Positions 18,037-26,486 of a DNA stretch of 64,000 nt are shown here, in pieces. Position 1 is the first letter of the stretch, and the number at the start of each line of letters is the position of its first letter. Under the pieces are notes generated by a model that was given only the letters and a program-made list of their open reading frames with translations, was not told the DNA's origin and did not search any database. This stretch comes from Alphaproteobacteria bacterium (lineage in GTDB: Bacteria > Pseudomonadota > Alphaproteobacteria > Rhizobiales > Beijerinckiaceae). The translations under genes and the position numbers were made by a program. The DNA is taken from contig VGDT01000010.1 in assembly GCA_016869595.1 (NCBI GenBank), positions 1 to 64,000 of the forward strand. The letters are read 5' to 3'.

Positions 18037-18819
18037 TCAGTGAGCGGTCCAGCCGCCGTCCATCGCGAGAATCGCGCCGGTTATCGAGCTGGCGTCCTCC
18101 GACGCCAGGAAAACCGCGAGCGCCGCGACTTGCTCCGAAGTGACGAATTGTTTCGTCGGCTGCGCTTCAAGAAGCACGTCGTGAACGACTTCCTCGCGGC
18201 TCATGTGGCGCGCCTCCATTGTCGCCGGGATTTGTCGCTCAACGAGAGGAGTCCAGACATAGCCGGGCGCGATCGCGTTCACCGTGATGCCATTGCGCGC
18301 GAATTCGAGCGCGGCGGTTTTGGTCAGTCCCGCAATGCCATGCTTCGCGGCGACATAGGCGGATTTAAAGGGTGAAGCGACGAGCGCATGGGCAGAGGCG
18401 GTGTTGACGATGCGTCCCCAGTTGCGTCGTTTCATGCCGGGCGCTACGGCGCGAATCGTGTGAAAGGCCGCGGACAAATTGATCGCAATGATCGAATCCC
18501 ATTTTTCAGGCGGAAACTCTTCCAAGGGCGCCACGTGCTGCACGCCGGCGTTGTTGACCAGAATATCAACGGACCCGAAAGTTTCTTCGGCCTCGCCGAC
18601 CATATTGGCGATCGCCGCCGGCGACCCCATATCCGCGGCGCAATAGATCGATTTGACGCCAAACTCGTGCTCAATTCCGAGGCGTTCGTCTTCGATTTCC
18701 TCGGCGGGGCCAAGGCCGTTGATGACGACATTGGCGCCCTGCGCAGCAAATGCGCGAGCGATGGCGAGACCGATGCCGCTTGTCGAGCCCGTCACGAGCG
18801 CCGTCTTGCCCAGGATCAT
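18037..18819 (-). CDS. bdhA: 3-hydroxybutyrate dehydrogenase
   Basis: NAD-dependent oxidation of (R)-3-hydroxybutyrate to acetoacetate in PHB degradation. This classical SDR of 260 residues has TGSTSGIGLAIA (cofactor), NNAGVQHVAPLEEFP, NTASAHALVASPFKSAYVAAKHG (catalytic Ser, Tyr, Lys) and the family signature QPTKQFVTSEQVAALAVFLAS. The VQHVAP and QPTKQFV segments are specific enough for BdhA. ATG 18819 is chosen over GTG 18831. It is upstream of fabI and the CoA-transferase genes on the same strand, giving a path from 3-hydroxybutyrate to acetoacetyl-CoA. Confidence 0.93.
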   Translation of the reverse strand: MILGKTALVTGSTSGIGLAIARAFAAQGANVVINGLGPAEEIEDERLGIEHEFGVKSIYCAADMGSPAAIANMVGEAEETFGSVDILVNNAGVQHVAPLEEFPPEKWDSIIAINLSAAFHTIRAVAPGMKRRNWGRIVNTASAHALVASPFKSAYVAAKHGIAGLTKTAALEFARNGITVNAIAPGYVWTPLVERQIPATMEARHMSREEVVHDVLLEAQPTKQFVTSEQVAALAVFLASEDASSITGAILAMDGGWTAH

Positions 18820-19059
18820 CTGAATTCCCACTGATAAAGTTTAGTACACGCTGGCGTAGACCGGCAGCTCAACTTCTATGTGAAGCTTTGATGATATTTC
18901 GGTGAAGAACTCGAAATCGCTGCGACGGCAATATTAACTCGCTGCGTTTTCATCTGGCTGTCAAAGGCAAGCGCCAAAATCACGGACGATGATCCAGCAT
19001 ATTGGATGCGGCTGCAGGCGCGATACGACCGAGTCGCAATCGCTTCATGCGGAGGCGGC

Positions 19060-20484
19060 ATGGCGACGAACCACAATCCGATCCGCAACACCACCTGGGA
19101 TGAGCTGCAGATTGGGGCAAGCGCGCGTATCGAGCGGTCGTGTACGACTGAGGATCTGATACTGTTCGCGCATGCCTCGGGCAATCTCAACCCGCTGATG
19201 CTGCCGGGCGGCGACGGCGAAACCGACGCGATCGCGCCGTCGCTGTGGGTGGGTTCGCTCGTTTCGGCGGTGCTCGGCAACCTATTGCCGGGGCCTGGCA
19301 CACTCTATCTCGCGCAGAATTTTCGTTTCAAAGAACGCGTGCGGCCTGGCGAGAGACTCGTCGTCGAAGTGCGCTGCACGGAGAAGCGAGAAAAGCCCGT
19401 TGCCCTGTTCGACGTGCGCGTAACCAAGTCCGATGGTTCGACAGCTTGCGAAGGCGTCGCTGAAGTGGCGGCGCCGCTCGAGACAATCATTTCGCGACGC
19501 GAAGATTTGCCAGCGATTATCTTCGATCAGCACGACCACTTTTCTCGATTGATCGATCGCGCCTCAGGGCTTGATCCGCTGCGCACCGCAGTCGTATGTC
19601 CCGATGACCAGAACTCGCTTGCCGGCGCCATTCTCGCCGCCGAGCGTCGGCTCATCGAGCCTCTATTGATCGGTTCGCGAGAAAAAATTCTCGACGTGGC
19701 GGCGACATCCGACATCTCGATCGACGAGAGTTGGATCATAGACGCAGCAAATGCGTATGAAGCTTGCCGTCGCGCCGTCGAACTGACGCAGCGCGGCGAG
19801 GCGCGCGCCATCATGAAGGGCAATGTGCATTCCGATGAAATCCTAGGCGCGATCGTCAAGAAAGACGCCGGCCTGCGAACCGCGCGGCGCATCAGTCATG
19901 TTTTTGCGATGGACGCGCCGACGCTCGATCGCCTGCTCTTCATTTCGGACGCCGCCGTGAATATCGCGCCTGACCTGTCAGTGAAGGTCGACATTGTTCA
20001 AAACGCCATCGATCTCGCTCACGCCTGCGGCGTCGAAACGCCGAAAGTCGGCGTGCTCTCCGCCGTCGAGACCGTCAACGTCGCCATTCCTTCGACGCTC
20101 GACGCCGCGATCCTGTCGAAAATGGCGGAACGTGGACAGATCAGGGGCGGGGTCGTCGATGGTCCACTGGCGATGGACAACGCTGTCGATATTGGGGCCG
20201 CGCGCACAAAGGGCATTACCTCCTTCGTCGCCGGCCGCGCCGATATTCTGATCGCGCCTAACATCGAAGCCGGCAACATGCTCGCCAAGGAGTTGACCTT
20301 CGTCGCCCGCGCCGAAGCCGCCGGCCTCGTCCTTGGCGCGAAGGTTCCCGTTATGCTCACAAGCCGCGCCGACAATGACCGCGCCAGGCTTGCTTCGAGC
20401 GCGCTCGCCGCGCTCTACGACCATTGGCGCGAGACCGGCGCCGCGATCTCTGCGTCGGAGTCGTTGCCCAAGGCCGCGGAGTAA
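19060..20484 (+). CDS. MaoC-like hydratase/phosphate acetyl(butyryl)transferase fusion
   Basis: A bifunctional protein of 474 residues. The N-terminal ~140 residues form a MaoC/hot-dog domain (FAHASGNLNPLML, LYLAQNFRFKERVRPGERL). The C-terminal ~310 residues form a phosphate acetyltransferase/butyryltransferase domain (GEARAIMKGNVHSDEILGAIV, MDAPTLDRLLFISDAAVNIAPDL, PKVGVLSAVETVN, ADILIAPNIEAGNMLAKELTF). Such fusions are known in proteobacteria. ATG 19060 follows GGAGGC directly and is favoured over 19006. It is coupled to the acetate kinase gene downstream (4-nt gap). The pair could make acetyl-phosphate/acetate or act on C4 acyl-CoA. Confidence 0.92.
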   Translation: MATNHNPIRNTTWDELQIGASARIERSCTTEDLILFAHASGNLNPLMLPGGDGETDAIAPSLWVGSLVSAVLGNLLPGPGTLYLAQNFRFKERVRPGERLVVEVRCTEKREKPVALFDVRVTKSDGSTACEGVAEVAAPLETIISRREDLPAIIFDQHDHFSRLIDRASGLDPLRTAVVCPDDQNSLAGAILAAERRLIEPLLIGSREKILDVAATSDISIDESWIIDAANAYEACRRAVELTQRGEARAIMKGNVHSDEILGAIVKKDAGLRTARRISHVFAMDAPTLDRLLFISDAAVNIAPDLSVKVDIVQNAIDLAHACGVETPKVGVLSAVETVNVAIPSTLDAAILSKMAERGQIRGGVVDGPLAMDNAVDIGAARTKGITSFVAGRADILIAPNIEAGNMLAKELTFVARAEAAGLVLGAKVPVMLTSRADNDRARLASSALAALYDHWRETGAAISASESLPKAAE

Positions 20485-20488
20485 GCCT

Positions 20489-21676
20489 TTGCGTCAACAC
20501 GCTGTCACGTTAAACGCGGGATCCTCGTCGATAAAGTTCGCTCTGTTTCGCGTCGAGGCGGATCGGCCGATCTTGATCGCCAATGGCCAGGCGGAGGGGC
20601 TCGGCGCGACGCCGAGTTTTCGCGCGCGCATTCTGGGCGGCGACGAGCGTTGCGCCGCGCTTCCCGCGAGCGATCACGCGACCGCGACGCACGCCATCGT
20701 CGACTGGATCGACGACGCCTTTCCCGACATCAGCGTCAGCGCGGTCGGGCACCGCATCGTTCACGGCGGCGTCGATTATGCCGCGCCAGTCATTCTCGAC
20801 GATCATAAAGTCGCGGCGCTTCAGGCGCTCATCCCGCTCGCGCCGCTGCATCAGCCGCATAATCTCGCTGGAGTCGCCGCGGCGCGGACAGCCTTTCCAG
20901 GCGTGCCGCAGGTCGCCTGTTTCGACACCGCCTTCCATCGCGGCCATGAATTCGTCAATGAAGCCTATGCCCTGCCGCGCGCGCTTTATGACCGCGGGCT
21001 ACGGCGCTTCGGCTTTCATGGGCTTTCTTATGAGTTCATTGCGCGCCGCCTGCGCGAGATCGACCCCCATCGCGCCAAGGGTCGGGTGATTGTCGCGCAT
21101 CTTGGCAATGGCGCGTCGCTTTGCGCAATGAAGAATAGGCGTTCCGTCGCTTCGACGATGGGATTTTCGGCGCTTGAAGGGCTGCCCATGGGCACGCGCT
21201 GCGGCCAGATTGATCCCGGCCTTCTGCTCTACCTGCTCGAACACGACAAAATGTCGACGGCGGAGCTCTCTCGCCTGCTGTATCGTGAGTCGGGACTCTT
21301 TGGTCTTTCCGGCGTCTCTCAGGACATGCGCGCGCTGGAAGCGTCTGACGCCCGGTTCGCGCAGGATGCGATCGACTATTTCGTTCATCGCATCCAAATG
21401 GAAATCGGCGCGCTTGCGGCGACGATCGAAGGCATTGACGCGCTCATCTTCACCGGCGGCATTGGCGAGCATTCGGCGCGCGTGCGCGCCGGCGTTATCG
21501 GAAAACTCGGCTGGCTTGGACTCGCTTTCGACCGCGACGCCAATGAGGCCCACGCTCAGCTGATCTCCGCGCCCTCTTCGTCAGCCTCAATCTATGTCCT
21601 CACGACGGACGAGGAGGCGATGATCGCGCATCACGCGATAGAGGCCGTCGGCCTGATCCCCGCGGCCGCGGCTTGA
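20489..21676 (+). CDS. ackA: acetate kinase
   Basis: Transfers phosphate between acetyl-phosphate and ADP. The ORF track starts in the overlap with the upstream gene. Family homology (TLNAGSSSIKFALF, the ASKHA phosphate-1 motif) starts six codons after TTG 20489. That TTG lies 4 nt past the upstream stop, with GGAG just before it. I therefore call a rare TTG start, giving 395 residues, the normal length. Other motifs are HRIVHGG, FDTAFH, RRFGFHGLSYEFI, VIVAHLGNGASLCA, GLPMGTRCGQIDPGLLLYL and IFTGGIGEHSARVR. Confidence 0.93.
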   Translation: MRQHAVTLNAGSSSIKFALFRVEADRPILIANGQAEGLGATPSFRARILGGDERCAALPASDHATATHAIVDWIDDAFPDISVSAVGHRIVHGGVDYAAPVILDDHKVAALQALIPLAPLHQPHNLAGVAAARTAFPGVPQVACFDTAFHRGHEFVNEAYALPRALYDRGLRRFGFHGLSYEFIARRLREIDPHRAKGRVIVAHLGNGASLCAMKNRRSVASTMGFSALEGLPMGTRCGQIDPGLLLYLLEHDKMSTAELSRLLYRESGLFGLSGVSQDMRALEASDARFAQDAIDYFVHRIQMEIGALAATIEGIDALIFTGGIGEHSARVRAGVIGKLGWLGLAFDRDANEAHAQLISAPSSSASIYVLTTDEEAMIAHHAIEAVGLIPAAAA

Positions 21677-21691
21677 ATGGGAGCTAAGAGA

Positions 21692-24061
21692 ATGGAGCCT
21701 ACTTTCAGCCTCGTCGACTTCCCGACGCGCTTGGCCAAAGATCAGTCGATCGCCGGCCTGGAGGCGCAGCAGGTGATGACGGCGACAGCGCGCCACCTCG
21801 AGAAGATGGCCCGCACGCATGGCGCCCGCACACAGGCTTTCTGGCGGAATTTCTCCGCGTTGAGCGCCGCATTCACCGCCGCCAACGGCTCGAATCAACT
21901 GCTGGACGACGCCACGTCCTATGCGAAGGATTTCGGCCGCCGTTCGCTCCTCACGCTCGATGTTTTGCGCGAACGCGCGGACAATGACGCGGCGCACGAA
22001 GCGGCGGGCTCGCCGCCGGTCCTCTCCTATGACTCAGAAGTGGTTCTCGACGGCCGCGACCTGCCGCGCCCGGTCAACTATATTCTGCTGCGCATCACGC
22101 CGCCGCAGAACGTGCAGACGTTCGATTGGAAACGGCCCTATCTTATCATCGATCCGCGCGCGGGACACGGCGCCGGAATTGGCGGATTCAAAGCCGACAG
22201 CCAAGTAGGCGTGGCGCTGCACGACGGCCATCCGGTTTATTTCCTCGTCTTCCGCCCGCATCCGGAGCGCGGACAGACGCTCGCCGATGTCATGCGGGCC
22301 GAAGCCGCCTTCGTGAAGGAAATCGCGCATCGTCACCCCAAATCGCCAAAGCCGATCATCGTCGGCAACTGCCAGGGCGGCTGGGCGGCCATGGTGCTTG
22401 CGGCCGCCAATCCGGACATTACCGGGCCGCTTGTGATCAATGGCTCGCCGCTCGCCTATTGGTCCGGGCGCATCGGCGAAAACCCGATGCGCTACAATGG
22501 CGGTCTTTTGGGCGGCCTCGCGGCCGTTCTATTCCTCGCGGATCTCGGCCATGGCGAATTCGACGGCGCGCATCTCGTATCGAATTTCGAGCTGCTCAAT
22601 CCCAGCCGAAATTTCTTCGGAAAATATTACGATCTCTTCGCGGACGTCGAAAACGGTCGCGAGAAGTTTCTCGAATTCGAACGTTGGTGGGGCGGCTTCC
22701 ATTATATGACGGAAGCGGAAATCCGCTGGATCGTCGAGCAGCTCTTCATCGGCAATAAGCTTTCGCGCGGAGAAGCGCGCATCGAACGCGGCCGTCGGCT
22801 CGACATCAAGGCGATCCGCTCGCCCATAATCGTCTTCGCGAGCTGGGGCGACAATATCACGCCGCCGCAGCAAGCGCTGAATTGGATCGTCGACACTTAC
22901 GCCGATGAGCATGAAATCAGGATCTGCGGGCAGCGCATCGTCTATATGATCCACGAGAAAGTAGGTCATCTCGGCATTTTCGTTTCGTCCTCAGTGGCGA
23001 AGAAGGAACATGCCGAAGTCACCTCAACCATGAAGACGATCGAAGCGCTTGCGCCAGGTCTCTATGAGATGAAGATCGAGGAGGAAACGGGCGAAGGGGT
23101 GCACAAGCGCTTCCGTGTGAGCTTTGCCGAGCGGCGCGTCACGGATATCCTCAAGATCGACGAAGACGATCGCAGCGAAGAGCCGGATTTCGCCGCCGTC
23201 ATGCGCCTTTCTGAGCATAGCGCCGACGCCTATGATCTTTATCTGCGTCCTTTTGTGCAGTCCATGGTGACGCCCCAGACGGCGGACCTCGCTCGGAAGA
23301 TTCATCCGGCGCGGCTGCAACGCCAAGTCTTTTCCAGCGAAAATCCGGCGATGGCGTGGGTTTCCACCGCGGCTGAACAGGCGCGAAAGGAACTAACGAA
23401 AGCCACGCCGGATAACCCGTTCGTGCTCGCGGAACGCCTTTGGTCGAGTAGCGTTGAGCAGACCATGGATCTCTGGCGTGACATGCGCGACGCTTGGTAT
23501 GAAGCGGCCTTTTTGTCGATCTACGGTCATCCGTTCATGCGCTGGGTCGGACGTCGACACGACTTCCAACGCACCCGCAAGGACCCGAGCGAATTGCGGC
23601 TCATGCCGGAAGCGCAGGTGGCTTTGCTCAATATCGGCCGTGGAGGCTTCGCGGAAGCCGTCATCCGCATGCTGCTGCTGCTCAGCGAAGCGCGCGGCTC
23701 CGTGCGCCGCGACCGCCTTGAGCGCTCGGCGCATATGCTGAGTTGCGACGAACCCTTCGCATCGCTTGGCGCGCAACACCGCGCGCAACTCATCCATGAG
23801 CAGTCGATCATCGTGGAGTTCGAACGCGAACAGGCCATCGAGACGCTGCCGCTTCTTCTGCCGGCCTTTGACGACCGCGTGAAAGCCGTAGGCGCAATTG
23901 AATTCGTCGCAGGCGCTATCGAGGAGATGGAGCCGCGCACCGTTCTAATGTTGCAGAAGATCCGCAAAGCGCTCGATCTCGCGCCCATCCAGACCAATCT
24001 TGCGAGCGTCGATCCGCTGAAAGCCGAAAGTGAAAATGAGGAGTCCGAAGAAGCGGCCTGA
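21692..24061 (+). CDS. DUF3141 family alpha/beta-hydrolase-like protein
   Basis: A 789-residue protein of the DUF3141 family. The central region has an alpha/beta-hydrolase core resembling PHA synthase-type enzymes: PYLIIDPRAGHGAGIGGFK, the nucleophile-elbow-like GNCQGGWAAM, and late SWGDNITPPQQALNWI and EKVGHLGIFVS segments, where an Asp and His of a triad would sit. The elbow carries Cys as in PHA synthases (GxCxG), not Ser. Biochemical activity is not established. ATG 21692 has GGGAG 9 nt upstream. It is the third gene of the Pta-AckA operon, so an acyl/PHA-related role is plausible but inferred. Confidence 0.88.
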   Translation: MEPTFSLVDFPTRLAKDQSIAGLEAQQVMTATARHLEKMARTHGARTQAFWRNFSALSAAFTAANGSNQLLDDATSYAKDFGRRSLLTLDVLRERADNDAAHEAAGSPPVLSYDSEVVLDGRDLPRPVNYILLRITPPQNVQTFDWKRPYLIIDPRAGHGAGIGGFKADSQVGVALHDGHPVYFLVFRPHPERGQTLADVMRAEAAFVKEIAHRHPKSPKPIIVGNCQGGWAAMVLAAANPDITGPLVINGSPLAYWSGRIGENPMRYNGGLLGGLAAVLFLADLGHGEFDGAHLVSNFELLNPSRNFFGKYYDLFADVENGREKFLEFERWWGGFHYMTEAEIRWIVEQLFIGNKLSRGEARIERGRRLDIKAIRSPIIVFASWGDNITPPQQALNWIVDTYADEHEIRICGQRIVYMIHEKVGHLGIFVSSSVAKKEHAEVTSTMKTIEALAPGLYEMKIEEETGEGVHKRFRVSFAERRVTDILKIDEDDRSEEPDFAAVMRLSEHSADAYDLYLRPFVQSMVTPQTADLARKIHPARLQRQVFSSENPAMAWVSTAAEQARKELTKATPDNPFVLAERLWSSSVEQTMDLWRDMRDAWYEAAFLSIYGHPFMRWVGRRHDFQRTRKDPSELRLMPEAQVALLNIGRGGFAEAVIRMLLLLSEARGSVRRDRLERSAHMLSCDEPFASLGAQHRAQLIHEQSIIVEFEREQAIETLPLLLPAFDDRVKAVGAIEFVAGAIEEMEPRTVLMLQKIRKALDLAPIQTNLASVDPLKAESENEESEEAA

Positions 24062-24084
24062 TAGGGCTGCGTCGGCTGTGGGCG

Positions 24085-26430
24085 TCACCACGCCGAAATC
24101 GAGATCTCTCGCGACTCGTTTTCGGGAAAGATAATGTTCGCATCAGAATTTCCGGCGAAGGCGCCATAGCGCCCGACGCGCGCCGAGATGGATTTATAGT
24201 CAGATTCTACCGCGATACGCCAGCCTCCGTAACCGCCGGTTCGATAGGCCTCGCTCTCGCCGTCGTCTTCAAAGTTTTCGGCGGCGAAGGCGCCCCGGCC
24301 GACAGGCGGAAAGATCAGGAACCCGCGACGGTCCGCACGCGACAAAAAAGTCTGAGAAGCGACGTTGACGGGGATAGCGCAACTTTCCCGCGCCAAGAGA
24401 ACAGGCCGCGCCCAGGGTGCCGCGCGCGTAATGAACTGGCCGCCTTCGAACGCCTCCCCAGACCAGAAGTCATACCACCGCGCGCCCGAAGGCAAGTAAA
24501 CCTGTCGATCAACGACGCCCGGTTCGACAACCGGGGCGACCAGCAGCGAACGCCCGACCATCATCTCGTCGTTCTCGCCCCAACAGGCCGGATCGTCCGG
24601 AAATTCGTAGAACGTCGGCCGCGTCACGGGCTCGTAATCGCGGTGATAGCGCCATAGGAGATCGTAAAGGTAGGGGATCAGCCTGTAGCGGAACTTGATC
24701 AGGTCGCGAATGAAAGGCGTCACCTGTGAATGCATCCATGGCTCATTGACGGTTCCGTCGGCATGCCATGAATGAATACTGAAGCGCGGCAGAAAAACGC
24801 CGAATTGCACCCAGCGCACAAACAGCTCCGGGTCGGGCGCCGGGCCCGAGAAACCACCGATGTCGTGGCCGGCGTTGGAGACGCCGGAGAGCGCAAGGCC
24901 GAGCCCCATTTTCAAATTATACTTCAAAGTCTCCCAACCTCCGGAGTTATCGCCCGACCAGGTCTGGACGTAACGGTGCAGTCCGACGCCGCCCGAGCGC
25001 GAGATGAGAAACGGCCGTTTGTCGGGAGCGTGCTCTTTTTGCGCGTCGCGCGACGCGCGCATCATCGAGAGACCTTGCAGAGGCATACACTCGCGGGCGG
25101 GAAGAGGCTGGCCAAAACCGCACGCCAGCGCTTTGTCGTTCCAAATCTCGAATTCGTTATTGTCGTTCCAGATCGCCGCTATGCCGTAATCGAGCAGCGT
25201 TTCTTTGAGCCTAGCCTTCCACCATTCGACAGTCCTATGATTGGTGAAATCGAGGTAAGCGCCGACGCCGTCCCAAAATTGAACCCAGCTCGGTTCGCCG
25301 TTCTCGTCGGCGATCAAAAGCCCTGAAGCAGCCGCCTCCGCGAAGAACGGATGGTCGCGCAAGAGACACGGCTTGACGTTGGCGCAGAGCCGGACCCCAT
25401 TTTCTATGAAGCCTTTCGCCAGCGCTGCTGGATTGGGAAACTTTGATCTGTTCCAGTGGAAGACATAGCGTTTTTGACCGACAGAGGTGTAGCCGGAAGA
25501 TAAGTGGAAGCTGTCGCAAAGGATCTCGTGCTCGGCGCATTTTTCAAGGAATTCGGTTACTCGCGCCTGGGCGTCCGGCGCCTCGGTATAGGCCATGGAC
25601 GACCCCGAATAGCCGAGTCCCCACTTCGGCGGGAACGCCGGTCGTCCCGTCAGCCAGGTAAACTGGCGAGTCACATGATCCAGGCTTGGGCCCGCAATGA
25701 AATAATAGTCGAGATCGCCGTGTTCGGCCGTGAAGCTACGGTATGGGCCGTGGTAATTGTCGAGTTCCTTTCCGAAATCGAAAACACAATTCGACAGCGT
25801 GTCGTAAAAGAGACCGAACGCTACACCAGCTTGCGGCTTGCAAGTTATATAAAAAGGAATGTGTTTATAGAGCGGGTCGGATGTCCGTGCGCTGTAGCCC
25901 ATCGCATCGACATTCGTCAGGCGATAGCGCTGGCCCGCGCGATCCATTTCGCCGGCCCGTTCGCCAAGCCCGAAATATTTCTCGCCAGGCTCCCGTTGCA
26001 GGTAATGGTAAACACGCTCGTCCCACCATCCGAAATTGTAGGCCTGGGTGGGCCGGTCGCTCGCCGCTGGTTTCCATTTGTTTCCCAGTCGTAGCGCCCA
26101 CGAGCAGAAGAATCCTGCAAGACGAATGGTGAGTCGGATTGCCGACGTCTCGATGCGCAGATTTTCGGAATCATCTTCGAGCGCGAATTCAGGCAGAGAA
26201 AATCCGTGCAACTCCATGCGATCCCGGCCGTCGGGCGGGATATCCTCCAAACCAGGCGCAATGGCGAAAGTCCGCGGGTGAGCGAGCCTTCGACCCGGCA
26301 GTAAGAGGACGCGGATCACGTCATGTTCGAGCACGAAAATATAAGCCGAGTCGCCTTGGTCGCTAGAAAGCGTCAGGCAGCCCGAATTGCGAGCAGTTAG
26401 AGCAAATCTCGGAGGAGTCGCCAACGACAT
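24085..26430 (-). CDS. glycoside hydrolase family 31 alpha-glycosidase
   Basis: A 781-residue GH31 enzyme. The N-terminal beta-sandwich is followed by a (beta/alpha)8 barrel with KWGLGYSGSSMAY, the nucleophile region AAIWNDNNEFEIW (canonical WNDMNE, Asp nucleophile), and RPFLISRSGGVGLHRYVQTWSGDNSGGW with the acid/base Asp. GHDIGGFSGPAPDPELFVRW completes the set. A C-terminal beta domain ends the protein. There is no signal peptide, so it acts in the cytosol, probably on alpha-glucosides or glycogen-like material; alpha-xylosidase or another specificity is possible. The gene is minus strand, convergent with the DUF3141 gene, and 56 bp downstream of the DHA2 transporter. Confidence 0.92.
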   Translation of the reverse strand: MSLATPPRFALTARNSGCLTLSSDQGDSAYIFVLEHDVIRVLLLPGRRLAHPRTFAIAPGLEDIPPDGRDRMELHGFSLPEFALEDDSENLRIETSAIRLTIRLAGFFCSWALRLGNKWKPAASDRPTQAYNFGWWDERVYHYLQREPGEKYFGLGERAGEMDRAGQRYRLTNVDAMGYSARTSDPLYKHIPFYITCKPQAGVAFGLFYDTLSNCVFDFGKELDNYHGPYRSFTAEHGDLDYYFIAGPSLDHVTRQFTWLTGRPAFPPKWGLGYSGSSMAYTEAPDAQARVTEFLEKCAEHEILCDSFHLSSGYTSVGQKRYVFHWNRSKFPNPAALAKGFIENGVRLCANVKPCLLRDHPFFAEAAASGLLIADENGEPSWVQFWDGVGAYLDFTNHRTVEWWKARLKETLLDYGIAAIWNDNNEFEIWNDKALACGFGQPLPARECMPLQGLSMMRASRDAQKEHAPDKRPFLISRSGGVGLHRYVQTWSGDNSGGWETLKYNLKMGLGLALSGVSNAGHDIGGFSGPAPDPELFVRWVQFGVFLPRFSIHSWHADGTVNEPWMHSQVTPFIRDLIKFRYRLIPYLYDLLWRYHRDYEPVTRPTFYEFPDDPACWGENDEMMVGRSLLVAPVVEPGVVDRQVYLPSGARWYDFWSGEAFEGGQFITRAAPWARPVLLARESCAIPVNVASQTFLSRADRRGFLIFPPVGRGAFAAENFEDDGESEAYRTGGYGGWRIAVESDYKSISARVGRYGAFAGNSDANIIFPENESREISISAW

Positions 26431-26486
26431 CAGGCGGCGCGCTGAGCATCGTGGAAAGGGCGGGCGGCGCTCATAAGCTCATGGTC

